From: Coturnix japonica
Lineage: Eukaryota > Chordata > Aves > Galliformes > Phasianidae
Length of the DNA: 64,000 bases
Assembly (NCBI RefSeq): GCF_001577835.2
Contig: NC_029516.1
Span: 70,315,221-70,379,220, forward strand
Direction of reading: 5' to 3'
How positions within the stretch are numbered: the stretch's first letter is position 1; the number at the start of each line of letters is the position of its first letter. Shown piece by piece: positions 1-13,599 of the stretch. Position numbers and translations under genes: made by a program. The notes beneath the pieces are model-generated. The model was given only the letters and a program-made list of their open reading frames with translations, ran no database searches and was not told the origin of the DNA.

Positions 1-160
1 AGGAAGCTAGGCTTGCTCAGCTTGGAAAAAAAGAATGTACCAGGAAGGACCTGATTGTGGCCTTCCAGTACTTGAAGGGAACTTATAAGCAGGAGGGGGA
101 TCAACTTTTTACGTGGTTTTATAGTGATAGCACAAGGGTAAATAGCACATTGCAAAAAGC
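1..160 (+). mobile_element. CR1 LINE 3' fragment, cut by the window edge
   Basis: It reads in the usual CR1 order: gcttgctcagcttgg, then gtggccttccagtacttgaa and gatagcacaaggg, before decaying. It lacks the CR1 3' end and its 5' part lies outside the window. Confidence 0.8.
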
Positions 161-555
161 AGCCATGATGCTGTCTGTAAGTCCATCTCTTCATTCATAG
201 GTTAGAAACATAAACAGGTTTTGTAATAGTCACTAGCAGTATTAAAATATTTCTCAGTGTCCTGAAGCTGAACTGCAAACTTAGCACTTTTCAGCTGGTA
301 CTGTTGTGTAAAGGCACAGCTGTTGCTGCCCTCCACTGGCTGAGATCTCTGTTCTCTTAGTCCTCTTAATGCAATTGAGAAGATACCACTACCTGCTGTA
401 TCTTTGCCTGCTGAAAAAACAAAGCAACAAAAAGTAGGTCAAATACCTCATAACCTCTGGGAGAAGTGGCTAAATAGCAAACACAGTATACTCATATCAC
501 TTTATTCATTTGTGCCCTCACAGTCCAGAAAGCCAACTGTACTCTGGACTGCATC

Positions 556-1195
556 AAAAGAAGAGTGGCCATAAGGGAGAGAGGTGATCTGGCCAAGTTA
601 CTCTGTGCTGGTGAGGCCTCACCTGCTGTGCTGCATCCAGATGTGAAGTCCTCAGTACAGAAGAGGCATAGATCTGTTGGAGCACATCAAGAGAAGGGCC
701 ACAAAAATTATCCAAGTGAGGGGACACCTCCCCTACCAGGACAGGTTGAAAGATCTGGGGCTGCTCAGCCTGGAGAAGAGAAGACCCTGAGGTGACCTGA
801 TAGCAGCCTATCAGAATCTAAAGGGGAGCTACAATAAGGAAGGGAACGAACTCTTTAGTAGAGTCTGTGCTGTTAGTCCTCTTAATGTAATTGAGACTCT
901 TTAGCAGAGTCTGTGGTGATAGGACAAGGAGAAATGGTTTCAAACACAAAGAACATAGATTTAGGTTGGATATGAAGAAAAGGTCTTTTGCAGGGAGGGT
1001 GGTGAGGCACTGGCACAGGCTTCTGAGAGAGATGGTGGTAACCCTGTTCCTGAAAACATTCAAGGCCTGGCTGGACCAGGATCTGAGCAAGCTAATAAAG
1101 CTGTTGATGTCCCTGTTCATTGCAGGGGAGTTGGACTAAATTACATTTAAATCTCCCTTCCAACTCGAAGGATTTTTTTATTCTCAGAGAGTTTC
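556..1195 (+). mobile_element. CR1 LINE 3' fragment with an internal short insertion
   Basis: Collinear CR1 blocks in order: aagtcctcagtacagaagag, gctgctcagcctggagaaga, ggtgataggacaagg, gggtggtgaggcactgg and a 3' tail. A 26-bp insert with a 20-bp flanking duplication lies at 850-915 (see findings). Confidence 0.85.
850..915 (+). repeat. 20-bp direct repeat flanking a 26-bp templated insert
   Basis: The two 20-bp copies at 850-869 and 896-915 differ at one base. The insert between them shares 23 of 24 bases (873-896) with 357-380. Confidence 0.85.
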
Positions 1196-1359
1196 TAGGG
1201 CTATAAAGCTGACATCTTATTGCCAGTGTTGTGGGAGTTCATTCACAACATTATATAAACACACCTGGAAAATGTGTGTGTTAATATATATACATTTTTT
1301 TCCTCACAACAGCTTCAGTTTAGATGAGTGCCTTTTGCATTGTACAGCTAGGCATTCAA

Positions 1360-1625
1360 AGTTAGAGTGTCTGAGAGAACTGGGATTGTTTAGTCTGGTT
1401 GTGCCAGGAGAGATTCAGGTTGAATATTATGATAAATTTATTCTCAGAAAGAGTAGTCAGGCCCTGGAATGGGCTGCCCAGGGAGGTGGGTGAATCACTG
1501 TCCCTGGAAGAGTTAAGGAATGGAGATGTGGTACTGAAGGACATGGTTAGTGACATGGTGGGGATGGATTGGTGTTGGACTTTGTGATCTTAGAGGTCTT
1601 TTCCAACCTTAATGATTCTATGATT
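1360..1625 (+). mobile_element. CR1 LINE 3' end fragment
   Basis: It contains cctggaatgggctgcccagg, a ggtcttttccaacctt block and an attctatgatt end typical of the CR1 3' terminus. Confidence 0.85.
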
Positions 1626-4046
1626 GTAAGGTTTCACACACTTCATAGTGGGCATTTACAGAAAGTTTGCATTCTCCTTCACAGTCTCTGTAATTACTAT
1701 GGTTGTATATGTAAGATAAAGTAGACCAACTGTGGTGGAAGGTAGAAAGGTAATGTGGGCTCTGACCCTCCCCAACACTCAAGACAGCCTCCCCAAGCAA
1801 GAAGCCTTTCAGATGCTACATGTAATTTTGTCACCCAGAGAGATTAATTTGGGCCTGTGAGGAAGGCCATGTGGGCATTCTCTGTGGTGTTTAAGAGAAG
1901 AGGAAAACAGGCTTTGATGTTTCAGACAGAAGAGGTGGTAAAACTGATCACAAGGTGAAAGACAAAAGAAATGCTGATAACCTGGACCAAATCTTTTTAA
2001 CTAGAAATTCATATTTCTTCTTCCCAAAAGATGATCATTTCAGAGTTTTCAGAGTAAGGATAAATGAAGGAAAACAGATACATGCCAGCTGTTTTTGCAT
2101 TCTTTCTTTAATGCTATTATTATCTTAGGAAAGAAAGCACACATTTGCTACTTGTTCTGATCCTGACTAGTTCCTGAATTTATCATGGATTCTAAGAACG
2201 AGAAGACAGTGGAGACAAAAAGAAACAAACTGGACAATAATAATTAGTGGGGGAAAAAAGGGAAAGATTCTTCCTTTGTCACAGTGATGTACCTAACCAC
2301 GACCTCTAAATACAACAAACACGATAAGTCACGAGGTAAAAGGATAATACATTTAGGAATAGTATTTTACTGAATCCCTAATTTACCAGTTTGCTCTCAG
2401 GCCTTACAGGAATTAAGTACTAATCTCACTGGTTAATATGAGGAGTATTCCCAGGCAGTGTTTATAAAGTGAGGCTCAAGTATATATATAAGAAATTTTT
2501 TCTCAGTTTACCCGAGGAAAATCCTGTGTAGTCCAAAATCCTTGCGTATGAGTGATACTACACAAAGTTTAGACTGTAGCTGCTAGAAGGCATATAAAGT
2601 GAAAAGAACTTTAGTGAAAGGGAATTGTGGGATGTAGAGGATCCCTGTTGGTTGAGGTGTTCAGGAACTGCTGGAGGAGATCCATCATGTAAAGATGACA
2701 AGAGACTGAACTAGGGAATTATTTCCTATTTAAAATGTCTGTACCTGGAGTCTGTGGTTAAATGAAGAGAATATTTATGCAGATCTTGTAAAAAGAGCTG
2801 TATAACAATGATAACATATACTTAAAAATCATAGTGAAAATGATTTATCAATGGAAGTGATTCTATAATACTTTGGTGATAGGAAGGCAGCTATTATCTA
2901 AAGAAATCCAGCGTAAGTAACATGAGAAACAGTATCATGGGGAATATTCAACTGAACTGATACTCAGGAATATCAAGCTGGGAAATTCACAGTGTATGAA
3001 TTTCAAAGGCAAGCATGTTATTTGTGCCCTTTTAAAAGAGTCTGAATCAGTTTGAGGAAGGAGCAAGCCTATACATAGATCTGCTACAGGGAAGAAGACT
3101 ATTCAAGTATGGTCTTACTGAACATGAGATAATTTTACCAAATCACTTTCAGTCTCTGGTTTAGGACCGTATTAGCTGTGCTACAGAAGTCTAGCTATTC
3201 TAGATTATAGCAATGCCACTCATGTTCACTTCAATTTTCAGAAAATTTCAGTACATCCTCATTATTTAAAGAGCCAGTGGAACATACCGCCGTGTTGTTG
3301 CATTGGTATCACTGGGTCTTGTTAAAAAGAAATTCTGTTCTGTTTCTCTCATGTTCTGAAGCACTGCTACATTATAGGAAGGAGAGCAGTGGGTTGGAAG
3401 ACACATGGGTAGATATTCTTCCTGTCAGTTCACAGGCATGTGTCAGAAGCTGAGTACTGGGATGAGTCAATACAGAATAGTTATCAGATAAATATAGTTC
3501 TAGGATATAGAAGGATTTGTAGATACAAAAACTTGTTTCCAGCCCTTTTATTTTCCCTCTAGCTCTTCTCTACCTGGGTCACTGAGAACTTAGGAATAAA
3601 GTAAATGACAGAGTCATGGTTGCAGCAAAGGGTCAGACAGCCCAGAACAGTTAATCAGCTTCTTACAAATGCCTGAAGTGTAAAGCAATAAGCTCCCAGG
3701 CTCACAGCCCAACCCTCAGCCTTGTAAGTGGCCATTTTAACATGGCAACCCAGTGGTGGCCAGAGATAGTAATCACAGCTGGGTGGCTGCCTGTAAGTTG
3801 CTGCAAGGTTGAAGCTAGAAGGAGGCTAGAAGCAGGAATAGGGCTGAGCTCAAAGCCATCTGAGACTGAATTACTGCAAAATTGTTCATTTCTGAAATTA
3901 GCAAACTGATTCCTGAAGACATTATCCTGAAGAAATGAAAATCATATGCAGTTTACCAGTGGGGTGCCTAAATATAAATATCTAGAGCCATCTTGTACAA
4001 CATCCTGCCTCTGTCAGCCTCCACAGAAGGAAAAGACCTTCTGTAG
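1626..4046. other. no recognised gene or repeat
   Basis: About 2.4 kb of AT-rich sequence with only very short open frames. I see no repeat family or RNA gene. Confidence 0.6.
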
Positions 4047-4478
4047 ATCCTGCAAAACATCTGCCAATTCTGTATAGTTGTCTCAGAAACAGCAGTAATC
4101 CCAGATGAATTACATGGCTGTATTCAAGCAACTGAACCTATCCACACTTTTTCAGAGACCAACAAAATGGTTCTTAATATGATCCCTGTGTCTTCTTTTG
4201 AAAAAGAACAATTTGAAACCACATTCTATAGACAACACTTAAGTGAAAATGTAAATCTTGATGAAAATACCATGATAGGAGAAATTAATATGGAGAATTT
4301 CAGCCACACAGGAGCAACAGACTTCCCAGAAGTCCTTGGGACTGATATTCTTGGCAGGACAGACATGGAGCCTCTGGCTAAAGCTGGTGGTGAAAGAATC
4401 CCAGCATCCCCTTTTATCAGCTCTCATCCTGGCTGCCGGTGCTTGCTGGAGGAACGGCTTGCTACTCATGAAGCTTGA
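4047..4478 (+). CDS. unidentified open frame, 144 codons including stop
   Basis: The frame is open from 4047 (after a TAG) to TGA at 4476-4478. The first ATG is at 4167, giving 103 residues. A splice-acceptor-like ttgtctcag ends near 4092. Composition looks protein-like: mixed polar/acidic with runs such as FEKEQFETTFYRQHL and NVNLDENTMIGEINMENF, unlike the low-complexity frames elsewhere. I recognise no family. It may be one exon of a gene, a piece of a processed pseudogene or transposon ORF, or chance. Confidence 0.25.
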   Translation: MLQNICQFCIVVSETAVIPDELHGCIQATEPIHTFSETNKMVLNMIPVSSFEKEQFETTFYRQHLSENVNLDENTMIGEINMENFSHTGATDFPEVLGTDILGRTDMEPLAKAGGERIPASPFISSHPGCRCLLEERLATHEA

Positions 4479-5152
4479 AGTGTGAAGGCTAGATGTAGGT
4501 GAGATGGTCCTGTACCCCTTGCACAGAGTAATCCCATACCTTGCTGTTTTGCAGACACACTGAAATTATTCCCACAGAGGAGACAAGCACTAAACCAAAC
4601 ACAAGTGAAGCATTTACTTCTTGCAGATGCTGACAACACATAGACAGTATGCACAAGAACAGTCATAGACCCAAGCAAAGACAAACATCCTGGGGGAGGA
4701 AGTATCCAGGAGCAGCACAGAAAAAACAGGCTTGCTGTTGTTTTGTTGTATTCCATTAAGGATGGTTTGGGAGCTGCTGCTGACATGATTGTGCCAGTGG
4801 GAAGCAGGTGCCATTCTCCCCGGACAGAATGGGCAAGTACAGCTCTCGTGCACTCTATCCCTTACCTTTCCCTTCCACATTCCACATCCAAAGTCAAGAG
4901 CAGTCTGGTTCTTGCACCTTAATTTGGGACAACAAAACATGACTTTGCCTGCAGTACTCAGAAGATTTGAATTGGCCCTTTGTCCAAATAAGTTCACTCA
5001 GTTTACATACAAATGTAGATTAGCTCCAGGAGGTTTCTAAAACTGTTCCATGTAGCTGTGATTTCTGCAAACATAAGGCTTGTCCAAGGTATTGCTATAA
5101 CAGCATTATCAAGCTATCTCCAGGCAGATTTTATTCAAACACAAACTTTGTA

Positions 5153-5990
5153 TCATAGAATCACTGAGGTTGGAAAAGACCACTAAGATCATCTAGTCTA
5201 ACCATCCACATACAACTAATATTTCCCTGTTAAACCATGCTCCTTAGTACCACATCTAAATGTTTCTTGAACACCTCCAGGGACAGTGACTCAACTACCT
5301 CCCTGGGCAGCCCATTCCAGTACCTGACCACTCTTTCTGAGAAGAAATTTTTTCTAATATTCAACCTGAACCTCCCCTGGCACAACTTAAGGCCACCACC
5401 TCTCATCCTATCACTGTTACACAGGATAAGAAGCCAATCCCCACCTCACTACAATCTCTTTTCAGGGAGATGGAGAAAGTCATAAGGCTACTTGGGCACA
5501 CTGTTTGTTCATATTCAGACAAGAATCACCAAGACCCCAGGTCCACTTCCTCTTCATAGTCTTCCAGCCACTCTGCCCCAAGCCTGTAGCATTGCCTGGG
5601 GATTTTGTGGACAAAGTGCAGGACCTGACACTTAGTCTTGTTGAATCTCATCCCACTGACCTCAGCCCATTGATCCAACCTGTCCAGGTTCCTCTGTAGG
5701 GCCTTCCTGTCCTCAGGCAGATTGACACTTCCTCCCAACTTGTCTGCAGGCTTACTGAGAGTGCACTCAATTCCCTCATCCAAATCATCAATAAAGACAT
5801 TAAACAGGACTGGTCACAGTGCCAGCCTCCTTGTAGATAAGAGCTACACTGGCAAGCTGCCAATCCTCAGCGACCACTCTGGTTGACTAGGAATACTGAT
5901 GGTGAAAACTGGCTTGGTGATCATCTTTACCATCTCTTTCAGCACCCGTGGGTAGGTGTAATTCAACTCCACAAGAGTTCCCCTGTGATT
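5153..5990 (-). mobile_element. CR1 LINE fragment, 3' end plus part of the reverse-transcriptase ORF
   Basis: It starts with tcatagaatcactgaggttgg, the reverse complement of the CR1 3' end, and continues through the 3' region. The minus frame 5783-5526 reads [20 protein letters not shown] and [11 protein letters not shown], the CR1 reverse-transcriptase segment. The last 150 bp match the more upstream ORF2 region. The copy is interrupted and non-coding. Confidence 0.85.
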
Positions 5991-8900
5991 CATACCTTAA
6001 TTTGGTATTCAGTTTTAACACTCCTCTAGAGAACTACTGACCTCCAGATCTAAGTGCAAAAAGTACTTGGCAAGAGAAAGCCACCTCCTTACTAGGCAGT
6101 GAACAGAACTTGCAGACAGTTTTCATGGCATTAAACAAGAAAGAAATTAATACCATCAATAAAGATCTGTCTGGGTGTCTCCATGCATTACTGCTGTATA
6201 CACTCTAACTTACACAAGTCTGATGTAAACTCATAGTCCAGTTTAAACAAAGCAGGAAGGGGAATCATGTGCAGTTTATACTGGTTCTTTGTAGAGGCTG
6301 AAACGGAAACAAGGCACTATATTAATAATGGTGTGTCACTGAATGCCTTCAATTCTGCCTTGAATAAACAACACGACAATTTCCTTGCCATTCAATGAGC
6401 TTTTCAGTTGTCTTAGTTACAGCATTGTATTACACTTCTCAGCTCTACAAGAAAATCTATGTGTCTTGATCAAACTTTGAAGTTTGCCCCACTCTAAGCA
6501 GAGAATTGAACTAGATAACCTTCCTCCCACATAAATTTTTCTGTGCTTTAAAATGGAGATGATTGTGAAAAAGGAAAGGCAAAGGAACAATAAATAGTAC
6601 ATTTCAAGGAGAAATTCAAACAAATTGGTACTTACCAAAGTGTCTTGTGGAAGCGTCTTCAGAGAACATGTACCCCTCTGGATTTTGGGCTGAAGCCATT
6701 AAATTAAATTCAGCCTCCCACAATGTGTGTAAGGTAGGTCTAATTTAAACCCTTGCAGGGCCATGGACATGAGGAATCGCTCACTCTCAGCAGGGACAGG
6801 ACCACTATAGAAAACTGAGGAGTCTTTGTGGTAGCTAGTGATTCAACAAAGGATGCTATTTCCTGTGTTATATAGAGCTTGTGATTAAATGGCTTTTCCC
6901 TGAGAAAACTTTTCTGTAGAATGGATGCTTCTACTTTCATTGAAAAGTTTTATCTGTCAAAAAATGTTCATATTTTGAAGAACTCTCAATTAATTTTTCT
7001 CTTATTGGAAAAGGTGTGAAAAGATGTCAAACCATTTTCAATCTGAACTGCACATCTTATTATTCAGATTTAGATGTCATTAATTCTCTATTTTCTATAT
7101 TGTATTAGCATAATTACTTTATGTTCGTTGCAGTTTATATGGTTATATGTTATAGCTGGAGCAGAGCACAGCATAGAAGTATGAAACACTACAGGTGATA
7201 ACTAAAAGACATTCTGGGGAGGAGGAGAAGGTAAACAAACTAGTTTAAGGATAGAATGTGTTAAATCTTCCAGAGATGTAACATGGTTAGAATACCTGCA
7301 AAGTCAGTGTAGAACATAAGGGACCCTGGATTCCCCCCAGGTTGATACCCCTATGTTTCACCTCTCTTGCTATGGCAGAAGATAGTCATGTCCCTTAATG
7401 CCCAGGTGGGAAGTGCTCAGCTATTGCAGAGTGACATTGTAACTAGCACAAGCTACAATGCTGAGTGTTTCATTCATTTCACACAATGCATGCCTATGCA
7501 GTATTCTGCTGCACAAGGCTTTGCTTTGTATAAAATGCACAGCCTGGGCTTTGACCACTGCACTTGTTTAAGGTCCTGGGATTATTTTTCTTTGCTATAC
7601 TCAATTTGCTAATCCAAACGCTGACCAGACATTACTGTGGACAAATGGGCTCCCAGTTGCTTCCACTGGCTATCTGTATGTCAGCAGGCTGTAGTCTTCA
7701 CTTTCTCCATGAGCTGTTGTTCTATTGATGGATCACACCTACTAGTTAATGGGCCTTTGAGGGGAAGCTGAGTTTCAGCAGTTTGTGGGTGATTCTATCT
7801 ATAAGCTGGTCATTGCGCTTGCAACATTTCTACAAGGAGTCTTGTGTGTGGAGCTAAACTGTTAACATTTATTGTACAGATATGTTGACATTTCCCATGC
7901 ATCCAAAAAACCTAAGGAGAAAGATACAAATCACAAGGAAAAATAGATCTCCAAAAAACCATGTAGTGCAGTCTTCTGAGTCTCACTGAAAACAATAGTG
8001 TACCAGGACACCAATAAAATCCCTGCATAGAAATGAGAATTCACAAGCCATTTCTATATTACAGGTTTAATCTTCATTATTCCTCGACTTTTACTGCCAC
8101 CTATTGGCTATGACTGAAAGATTCATCGTTGGCCCTTAAACATTTTTCTGTTTTACACTATGTATGTAAGAGCTACAAGTTTTAATGCAAACATCATTTC
8201 TGCTGCACTTGGAAGGTCTGTCTTCCTTTCTCATTTAAGTCACTTTGATTCACTGTCAGCTTTTAAGTACAGATACTGAATTACTGGTGGCAAACAATAA
8301 TAATTTTGGCAGGTAGAAATTACTGTGAAATGTTTATTTTCAAAATGTGAATAAAAATATACCATTAAAATTACACAAAAATAACAAAACCACTACAGTT
8401 TTCCAGACTCTTAAAGATCCATAGATGCTAAATATTCTCGCTAAGCTCCTTTTCAAGTAAATAGAAAGGATACTTGTATACTTGCTACCATTACTGGGAC
8501 CTGGTTCAGAGGAATACGAGAAAAGTTGTCTCTGAAGAGCAGCCCTGACTGGAGGAGAATCACAGAGCTCAAGCCTGTAGACACCTTGTTCCTTTCAGCC
8601 AACAGCCAGCATTCATCCAGTGTTTTAAAAATGGTAAATAATAAAATATATGGAAAAAAATCAGCATGACTGTCACCTCACAGTTCAGTGCTTGAGTGAA
8701 TAGATTCCTCACCTTGATAAAGACTTTCCAGATATACTGAATAGTCGGTTAGAAAAACACATTCTATTGTGAATTCACTTTAGGTAATATTAATCCATGT
8801 GAACATTAATCAATGAAGCCTTAGCTGGATAAGTGATAAAAGGGAGCATCCAGAAAAAAAGGAATGGAGGAGGAAGCCTATGTAGATTTAGGTAGGGCAG

Positions 8901-11900
8901 AAGGAAAGGATGGGTTCTGTGTGTGCAGCAAGGAAAAGACACAGGAGGTCACAAGTAGGCAAACAGGCTTTCCCTGCATTAGCTACTATTTAGTAGCCTA
9001 GAAAGGAGCCAGAGACACAAAAGAAGGTTCAGTGGATGTATGTGCAGTTCAGTTGGCTTTAAGGTTCTTCTTCTAGAAAATTAACACAGTGTCTTCTTTA
9101 GTCTGTGCATGCAAATGCTTGCACTTTTTTTTTAAAGCATGCTTTGAAAATACTCCACTGTAGAGAAGGGTATGAATTATCCTGGAATATAAGCTTCTGC
9201 ATAGAGCTGAGCCCTCTTCTGAAGGACAGTACAAAACTGGGATGGTGAGTGAGGGTAATGGGTCAACAGAGGTATTCTGGGGACTGAATGAGCCTGAGAA
9301 CAACTCTAGCAATCCTGTGCTAAATTCTTTCCTTGGTTTCTTCATTAAAAGGCATACTGGCATGGTAATACAGTCTTATATTTTAGCCTTGTCAACTATC
9401 CAGTTTTTGACAGACTTGGGAACTGATCAAAGTTTTTTTAAATGCAAGTCTATCAACAGAGAATTTTCCGCAGTCTTTGCAAGACCACTGGTCTGATCCT
9501 TGATCTCTTAGCAAAGAAATTCTTATTCCCTGGAAGCAGCATCTTTTTCTCAAGTGTGTTGTCTTTCAGCTCTGGCCTGCAATCAGGTTCTTGGCATTTC
9601 AGAGATAGGCAAAGAGTCAAAATTACTTTGCTCATAAGCTTTTCTGCATTTTGTCACATATAAGTCCTGCTGGAAACACTATCAGCCCATTTAAGAAGTC
9701 CCTCCACCTGGAAGTATCCAACATTATTTATAGGCAGTAATTCTCAGATACTGTAACCAAATTTGAAACATATCTTCTGGTAGAGCGTGTCAGCCCTTTG
9801 ATCCAACACTTCCTAGCACAGCGTGAAGCCACGGGCTGTTTTGCGATGGACTGTTCTTCATTTGCTATGCTGAAGCAGTGTAACATAGGCTGTCAACACA
9901 GACATTTAGCACATTCAAATGAATTCTTTAACCTTTGTATGTACTTTGTTAATTTTATTTTGGGTAAATACATTGATAAACATAATCCAATTTTACTGTA
10001 TTCTCTGATAAATTGTCCACTGGAAAAAAAAAAGTCCCATGTTCAGTATCAAGTTTCTCAGAATGGGCTTCAAGATTCTCACAGGAAAATATGAAGATCA
10101 AGGGAAAATGATTACTGGAGTGAATAATTTGCTTTCCTACCACTGAAACTTTGTTATACTTTCTAAGAGAGACTACCATAGTTTCAATGTGGAATACTTG
10201 TTAGATATTCTTTGCTTCTCTCCTATGTCATTACTGAAAGGTACCCTGAACACAGGCTGATGGAGCAACATTTTGCCTTCATCTGCTGTGTCCTGAGGGT
10301 ATTTTATCTACAGACTGTTCTGTTTCCTTCTAGATTAAAGGTCTTACAGGCTATCAATATTTTCTAATAAAGTCTTTCAATAACAAACAAATAAAACATC
10401 ACCCCTCGCTCCCCAAGAAATATAACATCAAGATATCCCAAAGCCAAAGTGGCTGGATTTTGTAGAATGTCAACAAACTGACTTCAAACCAATATCAGAG
10501 AAGGTGTTTGAGAAGTACCTATTGATTACAGAAAACTGTGATGTAAAATTAAATAATATCAGTAATTCAATCCTCTACATTTTAGATCCAATCATACACT
10601 TCAGGCTGAATCACAAACAAATTCTTCCACTGACTCAGTGGACCAAACCTTGCATTTTAATGCACATTTTAATTTTTGTTGTTGTTACTGTTGTTACATG
10701 AATGCCATAACCTTAAATTTTCAATATGGAAGGTAAAGAGAAGAGTTCAAATGTGGCAGTTCATTGTACTAACAATGTTAGGACATCAACATGAATACCA
10801 GATGTAGTGAACATAAGGTCCTAAATATGGTAGCATGTGTGTAAGAGTGTACTGTAGGACACATTCTACCCTGAATCTGTGGTTTAAATTCTCAATTAAA
10901 ATGCAATGAGTCTCTTACATTTCCAACTAGACCTGGGAAGATGAATGTTTTCCATTTTGAAGTCAGTTCTTCAGCCTTGAATGTGTTTATTTTCCAAAAC
11001 TGGAAGAAAAAGGGGTATTTCTTAATTTCTGCATTTTATGAAACATGTCCCCAGGGGAAAAAAAAAATAAATAAATACTGCTTACTATTAAAAATATCTT
11101 TTTAAATTCATATTACAGAAAATAATTTCTGTTCATGAAATCATTTGGATATTCTGTATTTAAATATTACTCTCTGCAACTGTTGAAAAAAACCCATTCC
11201 ACTTCACTGAAAGTCATCTTTTTTTTTTCCCCCCATGAAATACACTGCAGAAGTTATTTTACATCCCCAGATATTTCAGCTTCATTTAACACATTTTCTA
11301 ATTACCAAACTTGTTAGCTCAATCTGCATATCACATACTATGCAAAATCTTCAGAATTCCCATTTTCCTCTTAAAATCTTCAGTAGAAACTATGGTCCCT
11401 AAAAAGCTACTTTATAAACAGAAAATAGTATTCATCTCCACAAATCATCCAATAGACTCCATCTACCTGTTCTAGAATTCTTATGTCACACTACTGTAAA
11501 TTTCAGTAACACAAAAATTGCACAGATTGGTTTAAAATCTTTATTTTAAAAAAATAAAGAATGACTTTTTAATCTCTTGTATGATTTATGTTTAAAGCAA
11601 TACTTTTTCTACAGCTAGTGTGGATTAAGCAAGTTTTGTACAAAGGAATGCAAGCACAGATTTTCAGGTTATAATAGGACTCGAGAGGCAACAGTTATGA
11701 ATGAGAGCCCTGGGGGTAAAGTGTAATATTGGTCACAAAAATCACAAAGTATTTTCAAGTCGAAAGCAGGTACCTGGGGGATCCAAAACATGGATTGCAA
11801 TTCCCTGAGAAGCCCACATGGAACACTGGAAGAATCAGTAACCTGAGGAGAGAAACACCGCACACAATGAATGATGACCTATGCTCAACAGTGTAAAAGA

Positions 11901-12034
11901 GCAAGAGAAAAAGTGGGGTTCAAAGCCCAACTCTACAAGAAGGGCAGGCTTCCAGCCTGACATGGTCAGAAGACATATCTCACTCAGGATCTGCAAAAGC
12001 AGCTTTACCTGGAGTCAGGGTATAAACAGAACCT
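5991..12034. other. no recognised gene or repeat
   Basis: About 6 kb of AT-rich DNA. The longest open frames (about 80-100 codons) have no recognisable features, and I found no CR1 here. Confidence 0.6.
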
Positions 12035-12505
12035 CAGTGTCCTTTCTGTATTGAGATGTCCAAAACTGAAAACAATACTCAAGGTAAGTCCTCACCAGTG
12101 CTGAATACAGGGGCAGGATGACTGCCCACCACACCATTCCTGACACAAGTCAGGATGCCACTGGCCTTCTCGACCACCTGGGCACACTGCTGGCTCATTT
12201 TCAGCCAACTGTCCATCAGCACACCAAGGTCCCTTTCCATCAGGCAGCTTTCCAGCCATTCCTCCCCAAGCCTGTAGGGTTGCCTGGGGTTGTTGTGACC
12301 AAAATGCAGGATCCGACACTTGGCCCTATTGAAACTCATGCCGTTAACCTTGGCCCATCGATCCAGTCTATCCAGGTCCCTCTGTAGTGCTTTTCTCCTT
12401 TCTGGTAGATCAACACTCCCACCCAACCTGGTGTTATCTGCAAACTTACTGAGGATGCACTCAATCCTCTCATCAAGACCATGAATAAAGATGCTAAATA
12501 AGCAG
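12035..12505 (-). mobile_element. CR1 LINE reverse-transcriptase fragment
   Basis: The minus frame 12426-12079 reads [38 protein letters not shown] and ERDLGVLMD, the conserved CR1 segment after the FADDTK motif. The 3' UTR part is absent. Confidence 0.88.
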
Positions 12506-12814
12506 TCCCAATAAATTCTGCATCTATTCTAAGTGTTAATATAATATGTATTAAATAATAGCTTGATCTGCGTGTTGAGTGAGGAGGCTGAAATGGATTT
12601 CTGAAAAGCAGCTCACTCACTGATAAAGGCAAGATTCTGAGAGAAGAGGAAGGTGTGATCATCTAATTAAGAAATGTATAATTATTCCTACTCAAAGGGG
12701 GACTGAATTTCAAGCTTAAAAGTAATCTCAGTTCTAGTATTTCTTAACTTTTCCTTGCATAACTTTGCAGCTTTTGCAAAATGCATTTCAGTTTCCTTCT
12801 GAGAGTAAAACCTG

Positions 12815-13435
12815 AACACTTTTGTCCAACACAGCAGCTCTGACTACAATGACCACCCATTTAAATGAGTTAAACATGCATCTTCAAGGTGAAAATCAAC
12901 TTATCTGTGCTATGTTTCAAACCATAACAGCATTTAAAATGAAATTTAAATTATGGCAAGCTCAAGTTCTGGCACGTTTAATGCATTTTGAGACATTGGT
13001 TGAACACGGTTCTGTGAACAGTGAACATGCAGCCATGCTTTCCATCCTCATAACAGAATCACAGAATAGGTTTCAGGATTGCCAAAAAAATAATCAATTT
13101 TTTGGTATACGCACAACTCCATTTTCAGTCGATGTCCATCACCTGCAAAGATTCACATGGAATATATGGAATTGTAATCAGATATTCAACTCAAAAGGCT
13201 TCATCAGACGGATCCTACCAGAGAAAAATAGCTCTCGCTTCACAATCACACCTTATTCATGTCATCACTTTTTGGCAGTATACACATGTTGTCAAGGCTG
13301 GAGTACAGGAAGAGCAAAATTTCATCAAGAATCTTTGACGAACACCCCAAGAATTCGCTAAGAACTGCAACCACTTTCAGTGAACCAGGCACTGATGCAT
13401 TTGTTTCACAAAACCAAGGTCAAATATCCCACTAG
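12815..13435 (+). pseudogene. decayed hAT-type transposase C-terminus, GTF2IRD2/ZBED-like
   Basis: The frame from 12822 reads THLNELNMHLQGENQLICAM, FKMKFKLWQAQV and QNRFQDCQKNNQFF, followed by TTPFSVDV. This is the pattern of the hAT transposase domain also captured in GTF2IRD2 and ZBED-like genes. The reading then shifts frame at least twice. From about 13270 another frame gives YRKSKISSRIFDEHPKNSLR and ends EPGTDAFVSQNQGQISH with TAG at 13433, matching the family C-terminus (hATC dimerisation region). The 5' half, DNA-binding finger and terminal inverted repeats are not seen. This is family-level recognition from memory of motifs; it is clearly non-functional as a transposase. Confidence 0.65.
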
Positions 13436-13599
13436 TTCTGTTTTGATGTTCTCCTTCTCAAAATGCTTCACTAAAAGATAAAAGGAGTTTTGTTACTTAC
13501 ATATATTAGCTATAATATACACATCATACGCAGTCCAAGACAATTCCTCTTCACTCAATGAGGCCCAGGCATGCCAGAAAGTTTAGACCTAAGAAGTGC

